Source: Nocardiopsis metallicus (GTDB lineage Bacteria; Actinomycetota; Actinomycetes; Streptosporangiales; Streptosporangiaceae). Taken from it: DNA of 64,000 nucleotides. The notes beneath the pieces were generated by a model. That model was not told the origin of the DNA. It saw only the letters and a program-made list of their open reading frames with translations, and searched no databases. A program made the translations under genes and the position numbers. Shown piece after piece: positions 53,658 to 61,639 of this stretch. Each line of letters begins with the position of its first letter. The stretch's first letter is position 1. The stretch spans positions 2,108,001 to 2,172,000 of the forward strand of contig NZ_JACHDO010000001.1 of assembly GCF_014201115.1 (NCBI RefSeq), written 5' to 3'.

Positions 53658-54409
53658 CCGTCCTCCCCCGACAGGCGGCGCTCGGCGTAGACCCGCATGG
53701 CCTCGCTCTGGAAGTCGGCCAGCCCCGGGGCCACCCGCTCGTAGACCTCGCGCCAGGGGCCGTCCTCGGCGTAGACCCTGCCCAGGTGGGCGAAGGAGTC
53801 CGCGTCAGGGGCCCACATGAGGCTGACCTGCTGGTAGTGGATTTCGATCTCGGCCTGGACGGCCGGGGAGTCGGGCGGGCTGCCCGCCCTGAGGTGCCCG
53901 GCCATCCGGGTCATCTGCTCGGCCGCCTCGGCCCGCATCCGGTCGGCCTCCTCCGGGGTGATCCGCTCCCCGGCGGCCTTGGCCTGGTCCCACTGCTCGG
54001 GCCACTCGGTGCGCGCACGCTCGGTGTAGTGGTCGGTGTCGAAGCCCGCGAAGAGCTCCTCCGGGTTACCGGACACGTCGTTCTCCTCCAATGCGTCGAC
54101 GGTGCGACGTACGGTCTCGACGAGGAGGCTGAGCCGGTCGCGTTCGGCCTCGAGGTCGTGCAGGTGCTGGCGCAGCGCCGTCACCTCGTCGTGCTCGGAG
54201 TCCAGGACCCGGCGGATGTCCGCCAGGCCCAGGCCGAGCTCGCGCATGACCAGGATCCGTTGGAGTCTGCGCAGTTCGCGCCGGCCGTAGTGGCGCAGCC
54301 CGCCCGGCCCGGTGCTCTCCGGGAGCAACAGGCCCACGTGGTGGTAGTGGCGCAGGGTCCGGGAGGTCACCCCGCTCATCCGGCAGACCTCGCCCATCGG
54401 CCACGACAT
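53654..54409 (-). CDS. MerR-family regulator with TipAS-like domain
   Basis: 251 residues. N-terminal MerR HTH and wing (MGEVCRMSGVTSRTLRHYHHVGLLLPESTGPGGLRHYGRRELRRLQRILVMRELGLGLADIRRVLD), a coiled-coil (residues ~70-115), and a helical C-terminal domain resembling TipAS (EEADRMRAEAAEQMTRMAGHLRAGSPPDSPAVQAEIEIHYQQVSLMW). TipAS domains bind thiopeptides and other cyclic drugs. ATG 54409 follows GGGGAGAAG; the upstream extension is not protein-like. A MerR-type palindrome lies in its promoter. Confidence 0.88.
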   Translation of the reverse strand: MSWPMGEVCRMSGVTSRTLRHYHHVGLLLPESTGPGGLRHYGRRELRRLQRILVMRELGLGLADIRRVLDSEHDEVTALRQHLHDLEAERDRLSLLVETVRRTVDALEENDVSGNPEELFAGFDTDHYTERARTEWPEQWDQAKAAGERITPEEADRMRAEAAEQMTRMAGHLRAGSPPDSPAVQAEIEIHYQQVSLMWAPDADSFAHLGRVYAEDGPWREVYERVAPGLADFQSEAMRVYAERRLSGEDG

Positions 54410-54462
54410 GGCTTCTCCCCTCGTCGGGCCGGTGTTCTCCGGCCCGGAAACGACGCTAGGCG

Positions 54463-54477
54463 TTGACGCAACGTCAA
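54463..54477. promoter_or_regulatory. MerR-type operator between the MerR and kinase genes
   Basis: Perfect inverted repeat TTGACG-CAA-CGTCAA. On the minus strand TTGACG could itself serve as a -35 element, as in MerR-controlled promoters. It lies 54 bases before the MerR start, fitting autoregulation. Confidence 0.65.
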
Positions 54478-54585
54478 GCGCAAGTCGGGGAGAGTTCGGT
54501 GTGCCGAACCGCTGTGGGAGGGAAGGGAGACAGGTACCTCCGGCGCGGAAGGAAGGGCGCCCCCACAACAGGACACGAGGCAGTC

Positions 54586-55545
54586 GTGCGGAAACTCATC
54601 CCCCAGGACCCGACACACATCGGCCCCTACCGGCTGACCCACCGCCTCGGCACCGGTGGCATGGGGCGGGTATACCTCGCCCGTACGCCCTCGGGGACAC
54701 AGGTGGTCGTCAAGGTGGTGCTGCCCTCCCTCCTGGAGGAGTCCAGGCTGGCCGAGGGCGGCACGGACTACCGCGGGCGGTTCGCCCGCGAGGCCGAGCT
54801 GGCCTCCCGGGTCGGCGGCTTCTACACCGCCGAGGTCGTGGACAGCGACCCCGAAGCCGATCCCCCCTGGATCGCCTACGCCTACATCCGGGGCCGCTCG
54901 CTCGGGGAGGCCCTCCAGGAGGGGCCGATCGACCCGCCCTCCCTGCGCGCTCTGGCGGCGGGTCTCGCCGAGGGGCTCCAGGCCGTCCACAGCAGCGGGC
55001 TGATCCACCGTGACCTCAAACCGGGCAACGTCATCCTGGCCGAGGACGGGCCCCGGATCATCGACTTCGGGGTGGCCCGTCCCACCGAGGGCAGTTCGAT
55101 GACCGCCACCGGCCACCTGTTCGGCACGCTGCCCTACATGTCGCCCGAGCAGGCCGAAGGGGCCCCGCTGTCCCCCGCTTCGGACGTGTTCGCGCTGGGC
55201 ACCCTCCTGGCCTACGCCGCCACCGGAGTCAATCCCTTCGACAGCACATCCGGGCCCCGGGTCCTGCTGCGGCTGGTCAGCCCGCCGCCGGTCGGGCTCC
55301 TGGCCTCCTTACCGCCGGACCTGCGCTCCCTCATCGCCGCCTGCTGGAACCACGACCCCGAGCTGCGCCCCTCGCCTGGGCTGATCATCGAACGCTGCGC
55401 GCGCGGGGCCCCCCGTACCTGGCCGCCCCGGCTGCTGCCGCCCGGGGCGTCGGCCCCGCCGGACCGGCTGCGGGCCGAAGGGCCCACGCAGCCCCCGTGG
55501 CCCCCGTGGTCCCCGAACACTCCCCAGGGCGACTGGACACCATAG
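54586..55545 (+). CDS. Serine/threonine protein kinase (C-terminal region lost)
   Basis: 319 residues. The Hanks-type kinase domain spans residues ~12-270: P-loop LGTGGMGRVY, catalytic Lys43 (VVVKVV), HRDLKPGN with Asp143, DFG Asp160, APE-like SPEQAEG. A Pro-rich segment closes it at a TAG. Many actinomycete kinases of this group continue into a membrane helix and WD40 repeats; here those parts appear only as broken fragments in the next 560 bases. The kinase domain itself looks intact. GTG 54586 precedes the fold by about 12 residues. Confidence 0.88.
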   Translation: MRKLIPQDPTHIGPYRLTHRLGTGGMGRVYLARTPSGTQVVVKVVLPSLLEESRLAEGGTDYRGRFAREAELASRVGGFYTAEVVDSDPEADPPWIAYAYIRGRSLGEALQEGPIDPPSLRALAAGLAEGLQAVHSSGLIHRDLKPGNVILAEDGPRIIDFGVARPTEGSSMTATGHLFGTLPYMSPEQAEGAPLSPASDVFALGTLLAYAATGVNPFDSTSGPRVLLRLVSPPPVGLLASLPPDLRSLIAACWNHDPELRPSPGLIIERCARGAPRTWPPRLLPPGASAPPDRLRAEGPTQPPWPPWSPNTPQGDWTP

Positions 55546-55559
55546 CCCGGCGCCCCGAG

Positions 55560-56118
55560 GGGCCGAACGACACCCGACGTCCCGGTACGGCCCGCTGCCG
55601 GGTCGGCTGCCGTTCGAGCGCACGCGGGAACCCGCTCCGGCCGGCCCCTGGCGGGATGCGTTCCTGGTGCTGACCGGGGGCGATCGGCACACTCGTGGTG
55701 GGGGTGTCCGTGTGGCCGGGGCCCTGGTTCGACAGCGCGGGCAAGGGGTCGGACGGTCAGGTCGGCGCCGGGCCCCGCCACCCGCGCCGTCTCCCGTCCC
55801 CTCCCCCACAGCGCAGCGCAGACCCTCTGGGCAAACGCGCGGGCCGGTCTCCCCGGTGAGGTGCTGGGAAGCACCCACGGCACCGGCCTGTGGCCCCTGG
55901 AGGTCGGCCCGGACGGTTCCCTGCTGGCCACCGCGGGAGATGACCAGCTGGTGCGCGTGTGGGACGTCGCCGGACGCGGGGAGCTGCGGCAGCTCACCGG
56001 CCACAGTGCCTTCACCCGGGGTGCGGGGCTCTCCCCCGACGGCGCCCTCCCTCTACGCCTGTTCCGACCACGGCACGGTCCGTGCCTGGCCCACCAGGGC
56101 TGGCCGGGGGCCGTTCAG
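55560..56118 (+). pseudogene. Decayed transmembrane and WD40 tail of the kinase
   Basis: Protein-like stretches in different frames: a membrane-helix-like GAIGTLVVGVSVWPGPWF near 55680-55730, then one recognisable WD40 blade GLWPLEVGPDGSLLATAGDDQLVRVWDVAGRGELRQLTGHSAFTRGAGLSPDGA at about 55885-56046. The frame is then lost and the sequence runs into the convergent gene's end. No start codon with a ribosome site supports separate expression. Confidence 0.65.
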
Positions 56119-58574
56119 ATCGCCTCACGGCGTTGCAGGTAGCTGAAGGCCGCCCAACCGGGCAGGACCGGGAACCAGAAGGTCAGTAGCCGGAAGAGCA
56201 GCACCGCGGGCAGGGCCACGGCGGCGGGGACGCCGGCCACCGCGGTGAGTCCGCCGATCAGGGCCGCCTCGACCGCCCCGAGCCCGCCCGGAGTGGGCGC
56301 GGCCGAACCGACCGCGTTGCCCGCCAGGAAGACCACGGCGACCGCGACCAGGCTCACGTGGAGCCCGGGTCCGGCGAACGCCAGGACCGAGAAATGCAGG
56401 CACAGCACGAACGCCACGGTCAGCAGAAGGGTGCCGCCCACCCCGAGCAGGAGGCTGACCGGGCGCTGGAGCATGTCCAGCAGCCGGGGCAGGACCCCGC
56501 TGAGGTAGGGGCGCAGCCGTGAGGTGACGGCACGGCGCATCTTCGGGTGCAGGAGGACGGCGGCGACACAGGCGGTCCCGGCGATGACGATGACGGCCAG
56601 GGTGGGCGAGGGGGTGAAGCCGGTCCAGTACGAGGTGCCGGTCAGGTAGGCGCACACCAGGAGCAGCGGCACGTGGATCAGGAAACCGACCAGCTGGGTG
56701 AGGCCGACCGCGGACAGGGCCAGGGAGGTGGGCACCCCCGACTTGATCACGAACCTGCTGTTGATCGCGATCGACCCCAGCCCGGCCGGGGCCGCGATGC
56801 GCACGAACGACGCCGCGTACTGCACCAGGAGGGTCCGCCACCAGGCCAGGGGTGCCGGGACGAAGCCGATCAGCACCATGGCGGCGGCGAACATGCAGGT
56901 GGTGGCCATGACCAGGGCCGCCATCGCCCAGCCGGGATCGGCGTGGCGAACGGCGGACAGCTCCACCCCGGAGAGCTGGTAGACGAGTACCAGGCCGACC
57001 AGGGTGGCGACCACGACGCTGACGATGGTGCGCGGGCGCATCCGTTCCAGGCGCGCGGGTTCGGCGGGGGCCTCGGGAGCGACCGCCGCGATCTGTCGTC
57101 TCAGCTCGCCCAGGAGCTTGCGGTCGGAGCGGCGGAGCTCGGCGCGCAGGCCGTGCGGCAGGCCCGGGGGCTGGAGCAGGGGCAGGACGGCGGCGGTGGC
57201 GGGCACCCCGAGCGCCCGCACGGCCGAGGCCACCGCGCGGTCGGGGCCCACCCGCAGTGCCAGCAGGGTGATCATCGCGGCCGTGTCCAGCAGAGTCCTG
57301 AGCTGGGGTGCGGCGACCGCGCCCCGGTCCACCCCGGTCAGGGCGGCGGCCCCGAGAGCTGCGTCGTCGGTGCCGCTGTCCGCGCTGCCGGCGGTACCGT
57401 TGGCCGTGCTGTTGGCGGGGGTCCGAACGCGGGCCAGCACGCCGACCGTGCTGCCGTTGAGGTCGCCGTGGGCCACGCGTCTGCGGTGCAGCAGGCCGAG
57501 CTGGTGCCAGAGGCCGTCGATCAGGGTGTCGGTGATCTCCGCCGGGTCCAGGGTGGCCAGGCCCCTGACCTCGGAGCGTTCGCGGACCAGGAGAACGGTG
57601 CCGGGGGTGAGCTCGCCCAGAGCCAGGACGCGGGGGACGTCCACCCCGGCGTCGCGGGCGACGGAGCTCATCAGGGCGGCGTGCTCGGCGCGTCTGCGCG
57701 CGCCGTAGAGCATGCGGGGGGCGACCGGGCCGCGGAGCAGGAGCAGGTCGAGCAGGCGCTGCCAGAACGCCCTGGAGTTCTCGGAGTCGAGCACGGACAG
57801 CTCGATCTGGCGGCCGTCGGCGAGGTCGGCCAGGTAGAGGGGGTCGCCTTCCTGGTTGGTCCCTACGAGGGTGATCCGGTCCGCGGTCAGGCCGAAGCGG
57901 TGGAGTTCGGCGTGCATGCGGCCGGTGGCGGGCGGCGGGACGCTGGTGCTGATGGCGTAACGGGCCAGAGCGGCACAGGTCAGACCGACCAGGATGGTGA
58001 AGAGGACGGCGAGGATGCTGGTGACCCCGGCCATGACCGCGGTGACCGCGACCACGGCGTTGGTTCCCCACAGCAGGGAGCGTACCCGCGGCTGCCCGGT
58101 GGGCATGGTGCGGGTGAACGCGATCCCGGCGGCGACGTAACCGAGGGTGGCGGCGGTCAGGACTCCGTCGGGGAGCCCGGGGAGCGGGTCGGCGCTGTAG
58201 GTGGCGTACTCCAGCTGGGCGTTGACGTAGGACGTCATGGCATAAGCCGACACCGCCGCGACGATCGCGCGCAGCAGATCACGCAGCTCCCTGACGAACA
58301 GCGTGCGCAGGACGACGAAGACCATCAGGACGATGAGCGTGAGGTTGGCGCTCACGGCGACGGCGAAGAGCAGCCAGGACGGGATCACCGCGCGGAGCTG
58401 GGTGGCGTCGTCGGTCGGCGCGCCGTCGGCGATCGCGTCGCCGACGAGGAGCAGGACCACGAAGGCCAGGAACAGCCCGGCGATCCCCGCCAGCAGGTCG
58501 ACGGGGCTGCGCGGGGCACGTGCCGCGGTTCGGCCCGGGGCGGGGGGCGGTGTGTCGGTTGGGGTTGTTGTCAC
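56115..58574 (-). CDS. Large membrane protein with kinase-like domain and LPG-synthase/flippase-like domain
   Basis: 819 residues. N-terminal ~7 helices (to residue ~230), a cytoplasmic middle domain (about 235-490) with a degraded kinase/APH-like core (ARRRAEHAALMSSVARDAGVDVPRVLALGE; catalytic-loop-like AHGDLNGSTVG), and a C-terminal eight-helix LPG_synthase_TM (UPF0104) domain with LGSIAINSRFVIKSG and AAPTPGGLGAVEAALIGGL. UPF0104 domains move or remodel lipids, as in MprF. The fused kinase-like domain is typical of an actinobacterial subgroup of unknown role. Starts at a GTG near 58574. Confidence 0.85.
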   Translation of the reverse strand: MTTTPTDTPPPAPGRTAARAPRSPVDLLAGIAGLFLAFVVLLLVGDAIADGAPTDDATQLRAVIPSWLLFAVAVSANLTLIVLMVFVVLRTLFVRELRDLLRAIVAAVSAYAMTSYVNAQLEYATYSADPLPGLPDGVLTAATLGYVAAGIAFTRTMPTGQPRVRSLLWGTNAVVAVTAVMAGVTSILAVLFTILVGLTCAALARYAISTSVPPPATGRMHAELHRFGLTADRITLVGTNQEGDPLYLADLADGRQIELSVLDSENSRAFWQRLLDLLLLRGPVAPRMLYGARRRAEHAALMSSVARDAGVDVPRVLALGELTPGTVLLVRERSEVRGLATLDPAEITDTLIDGLWHQLGLLHRRRVAHGDLNGSTVGVLARVRTPANSTANGTAGSADSGTDDAALGAAALTGVDRGAVAAPQLRTLLDTAAMITLLALRVGPDRAVASAVRALGVPATAAVLPLLQPPGLPHGLRAELRRSDRKLLGELRRQIAAVAPEAPAEPARLERMRPRTIVSVVVATLVGLVLVYQLSGVELSAVRHADPGWAMAALVMATTCMFAAAMVLIGFVPAPLAWWRTLLVQYAASFVRIAAPAGLGSIAINSRFVIKSGVPTSLALSAVGLTQLVGFLIHVPLLLVCAYLTGTSYWTGFTPSPTLAVIVIAGTACVAAVLLHPKMRRAVTSRLRPYLSGVLPRLLDMLQRPVSLLLGVGGTLLLTVAFVLCLHFSVLAFAGPGLHVSLVAVAVVFLAGNAVGSAAPTPGGLGAVEAALIGGLTAVAGVPAAVALPAVLLFRLLTFWFPVLPGWAAFSYLQRREAI

Positions 58575-58770
58575 GGGACAAGCCTGCCCGACTCATGGGG
58601 ATTCGGGCGCCAGGGGTGGGGGTGTTTCGCCCGGCCCGTTCCGCCGTATCGGGCCGACCGCTGTCTGCCCGGGCAAGCGGACGGCGCCGCCGGTTCGGGT
58701 CCGGCGACGCCGTGGTCGGGCCCGTCGCTGCCTGTGGGGCAGGAGTTGCCTACGGGTTCCCCGGGCGAGG

Positions 58771-58941
58771 CTACTCGGGCAGGGGGATCAGGCCGCGCTG
58801 GTAGGCGCGGACGAGGTTTCGGGGGACGCGGTACTCACGCCCACGGATGTGGACGGTGACCAGGTCGGGGGTGGTGGCCTTCCACTGGGATCGGCGCGTG
58901 CGGGTGTTGGACCGCGACATCTTGCGCTTGGGTACGGCCAT
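58771..58941 (-). CDS. rpmF: 50S ribosomal protein L32, zinc-independent form
   Basis: 56 residues beginning [20 protein letters not shown], the L32 signature, and ending RGLIPLPE. The Cys pairs that bind zinc in standard L32 are absent, so it is the C-minus paralogue used under zinc starvation. Third in a Zur-preceded cluster with L33 and L31B. Distance from L31B is 149 bases, so it may have its own promoter. Confidence 0.92.
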   Translation of the reverse strand: MAVPKRKMSRSNTRTRRSQWKATTPDLVTVHIRGREYRVPRNLVRAYQRGLIPLPE

Positions 58942-59090
58942 GTGACCTGTTGCCTTTCAGTTCGGGTTCCGGGACTCGTGTTGCGGGGGCGTGTTCGGGG
59001 CCCGGGCGGTGCGGAGCACAGGAGAGGGCGGTGGGGCGTGTGCCCACCGCCCGTCGGTTCGCAGTTCACCGGACCCTGCGCGGATCCTGA

Positions 59091-59336
59091 TTACTTGCGC
59101 TGGTAGCGGCGCTGGAAGCGCTCCACCCGACCTGCGGTGTCCACGACGCGGGCGGTGCCGGTGTAGAAGGGGTGGCTGGCGCTGGAGATGTCCACGTCGA
59201 CGACGGGGTAGGTCCGCCCGTCCTCCCACTCGACGGTCTTCTCGCTGGTGCGGGTGGACCGGGTGAGGAAGGCGAAGTCGGCCGCCTTGTCGCGGAAGAC
59301 GACGTGCTTGTACTCGGGGTGGATGTCCTTCTGCAT
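59091..59336 (-). CDS. rpmE2: 50S ribosomal protein L31 type B (zinc-independent)
   Basis: 81 residues. [28 protein letters not shown] and [28 protein letters not shown] are typical of type B L31, longer than type A and lacking its Cys ligands. Replaces zinc-bearing L31 when zinc is scarce, freeing the metal. Follows L33 by 90 bases. Confidence 0.95.
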   Translation of the reverse strand: MQKDIHPEYKHVVFRDKAADFAFLTRSTRTSEKTVEWEDGRTYPVVDVDISSASHPFYTGTARVVDTAGRVERFQRRYQRK

Positions 59337-59381
59337 ACGGGTCTCCGTAGGGTTCGGGCCGTCGGGCGTCGGCTGCGGGGC

Positions 59382-59445
59382 GCGCTCCTCGCGGAACGCG
59401 GGTCAGCGCTCCTCGCGGAACGCGGGTCAGCGCTCCTCGCGGAAC
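59382..59445 (-). repeat. 24-bp tandem repeats duplicating the end of rpmG
   Basis: Two identical 24-base units at 59382-59405 and 59406-59429, and a third partial copy from 59430. The unit contains the last codons of rpmG (REER and stop) plus the following bases. Hence the L33 C-terminal tail and stop codon are repeated twice downstream. Slippage of a short tandem array is the simplest origin. Confidence 0.85.
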
Positions 59446-59591
59446 TCGACGTGGCGGCGGAGTTTGGGGTCGTACTTGCGCAGGACCAGGCGGTCGGGGG
59501 TGTTGCGTCGGCTCTTCCGGGTCACGTAGGTGGTCCCGGTCCCCTCCGTGGACTTGAGCTTGATGATGGGCCGAACGTCGTTGCGTGCCAT
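59427..59591 (-). CDS. rpmG: 50S ribosomal protein L33, zinc-independent form
   Basis: 54 residues: [54 protein letters not shown], a full L33 without the two CxxC pairs of the zinc-binding form. First gene after the Zur box at 59627. Zur repression in zinc-replete cells fits its C-minus status. Confidence 0.94.
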   Translation of the reverse strand: MARNDVRPIIKLKSTEGTGTTYVTRKSRRNTPDRLVLRKYDPKLRRHVEFREER

Positions 59592-59626
59592 GAGCGCCTC
59601 CTCTGGGGTGTCAGACCTGCCAACTA

Positions 59627-59645
59627 AATGATAACCGTTTTCATT
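59627..59645. promoter_or_regulatory. Zur box upstream of the C-minus ribosomal protein genes
   Basis: AATGATAA-CCG-TTTTCATT: same 8-3-8 design as the boxes at 12096 and 24972, with one mismatch between the arms. It lies 36 bases before the rpmG ATG on the minus strand and 128 bases from the divergent PhoX-like gene. Confidence 0.88.
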
Positions 59646-59772
59646 CCCGCCAGAACCACACGACTCAGAGCGCCACCACACACCCCAATGCGCAGGAAAA
59701 GCTACTTTCTGTGATTACCTCATTACAAATAGTCGAGCACGGTGCGGCGCGCACCCCGGTCGGAGGAGAGCC

Positions 59773-61551
59773 ATGGCGTCCGAGCACAGACCCAGCCGAC
59801 GACAGATCCTGCGCGGCGGAGCGGGGCTCGGCGCCCTCACCGCCGCGGCCCTGTTCGGCGACGCCTCCCGCCCAGCCGCCGCGGCCGTCCCCGACACCGG
59901 TTCCGCGCCGGGCTTCACCGGGGTCCCGTCGGCCCGGGCCGACGCGATCACCGTCCCGCCCGGCTACACCGCCCGGGTCCTGCTCCCCTGGGGCGCGCCG
60001 CTGCACCGCGACACCCCTCGCTGGCGGCCCGACGCCACCGACGGGGCCGCCAACGCCGCACGCCAGGTCGGCACCGGACACAGCGGGCTGCGCTACCTTC
60101 CGCTGCACCCCGGCCACGACGGCGGGCGGCGCGGGCTCATCGTGCTCAACCACTCCTGGATCGACCCGGTGCTGCTGCACGCCGACGGCGGGCGCTCGGC
60201 CACCGGCGCCCGCACCGACAAGGAGATGGCCTCCCTCGGGGTGACCGTGGCCCGCGTCGAGCTGACCGACGGGCGATGGCGGGTGATCGACGACGAACTC
60301 AACCGGCGCCTCACCGCCACCTCGCCCACCACCGTCGCAGGCCCCCTGGCCGGACACCGGAGCCTGGAGACCGGCACCGATCCGGCGGGGGTCATCGGCG
60401 GTTCCGCGCACGCCACCACGCCCTGGGGCACCTATCTGACCGGAGAGGACACCCTCCCCGACGTCTTCGGCACCGACGACCGGGGATGGAACGCCACCGC
60501 CGCCCAGCGCCGCTACGGGCTCACCGCGGACGGTTCGTCCTACGGCTGGCACACCCACCAGAGCCGCTTCGACCTGGCCCGCGAACCCAACGAGGCGCAC
60601 CGGTTCGGCTGGACCGTGGAGATCGATCCCCTGGATCCTTCTTCCCGTCCCGTCAAGCACACGGCCCTGGGACGGCTTGCGCACAGCGGCGCGGCCGTCA
60701 CCGAGTCACGCGGCCGCGCGGTGGTCTACATGAGCGACCGGACCCACGTCTACAAGTTCGTGGGCGAACGGCTCTGGCGCGATTCGCGGGGCCGGGGCCC
60801 GGGGCCGCTGGACGCGGGCACCCTCTACGTGGCCCGGTTGGGCTCCCACGGCCTTGGCACCTGGCTGCCCCTGGTGCACGGCCGGTCCGGGCTGACCCGC
60901 GGCGACGGTTTCACCGACCAGGCCGACGTGCTGCTGCGGGCCCGCGAGGCCGCCGACGCGGTGGGCGCCACCGAGCTCCAAGGGCCCGGCAGCCCGGCCG
61001 TGCACCCGCAGACCGGAACGGTGTACTGCCCCGAGGCCTCCGCAAGCGGATCCGGGCGCGTGCTGTCGTGGACCGAGGGCGCCGGCGACCACGGGGCGAC
61101 CCTCTTCTCCTGGAGTGAGTTCGCCCGGGCCGGGGCGCCCTCGGGCGACGGTCAGGGGGCGGTCTTCGCGGCCCCGGGCGGGGTGCACTGCGGGGACGAC
61201 GGCCGACTGTGGATCCGCACGGACGTGGCCAGGCTCGGCGATGCGGCCGAGGGGGCGCGCGAGCGGGTCGGCAACAGCGCGCTGCTGTGCGCCGACCCCG
61301 ACAGCGGCGAGGTGCGCCGTTTCCTGACCGGACCGCACGGCTGCGGGATCGCGGGGACCACGGCCAGCCCGGACCAGCGCAGCCTGTTCGTCACCGTGCA
61401 GGGGCCGGGCTCGGCCTCGGCCCGGCTGGGCGGTCCCACGGTGGACGACCCGCGCGCACTGAGCAACTGGCCGGGGTTCGACCCCGCGGGACGGCCCCGC
61501 TCCGCGGTCGTGGTGGTGCGCAAGGACGACGGCGGGATCATCGGGACCTGA
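59773..61551 (+). CDS. PhoX-like (DUF839) secreted phosphatase
   Basis: 592 residues. The N-terminus has a Tat signal SRRQILRGGAGLGALTAAAL. The body is the PhoX propeller: PWGTYLTGEDTLPDVFG, SSYGWHTHQSRFDLAREPNEAHRFGWTVEIDPLDP, RAVVYMSDRTHVYKFVGERLW and GPHGCGIAGTTASPDQRSLFVTVQGPG. PhoX enzymes are Ca/Fe-dependent extracellular alkaline phosphatases; the CGG-TPW and EE motifs are altered here (HATTPWG, GED), so metal ligation may differ. Divergent from the ribosomal cluster; ends at a hairpin. Confidence 0.88.
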   Translation: MASEHRPSRRQILRGGAGLGALTAAALFGDASRPAAAAVPDTGSAPGFTGVPSARADAITVPPGYTARVLLPWGAPLHRDTPRWRPDATDGAANAARQVGTGHSGLRYLPLHPGHDGGRRGLIVLNHSWIDPVLLHADGGRSATGARTDKEMASLGVTVARVELTDGRWRVIDDELNRRLTATSPTTVAGPLAGHRSLETGTDPAGVIGGSAHATTPWGTYLTGEDTLPDVFGTDDRGWNATAAQRRYGLTADGSSYGWHTHQSRFDLAREPNEAHRFGWTVEIDPLDPSSRPVKHTALGRLAHSGAAVTESRGRAVVYMSDRTHVYKFVGERLWRDSRGRGPGPLDAGTLYVARLGSHGLGTWLPLVHGRSGLTRGDGFTDQADVLLRAREAADAVGATELQGPGSPAVHPQTGTVYCPEASASGSGRVLSWTEGAGDHGATLFSWSEFARAGAPSGDGQGAVFAAPGGVHCGDDGRLWIRTDVARLGDAAEGARERVGNSALLCADPDSGEVRRFLTGPHGCGIAGTTASPDQRSLFVTVQGPGSASARLGGPTVDDPRALSNWPGFDPAGRPRSAVVVVRKDDGGIIGT

Positions 61552-61585
61552 GGGCTTGTCCGGGGTAGGGCAGACCCGTAGCCGG

Positions 61586-61605
61586 AAGGTGGGGCGCCCC
61601 GCCTT
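61586..61605 (+). terminator. Hairpin terminator after the PhoX-like gene
   Basis: Arms AAGGTGGGGC and GCCCCGCCTT pair with one U-G wobble and almost no loop; flanking GGAA/TTCC extends it slightly. Located 34 bases after the stop and before the sensor-kinase start. Confidence 0.55.
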
Positions 61606-61639
61606 CTTCCGCGGCCTCCGGTTCCCGTAGTTTGAGCGC

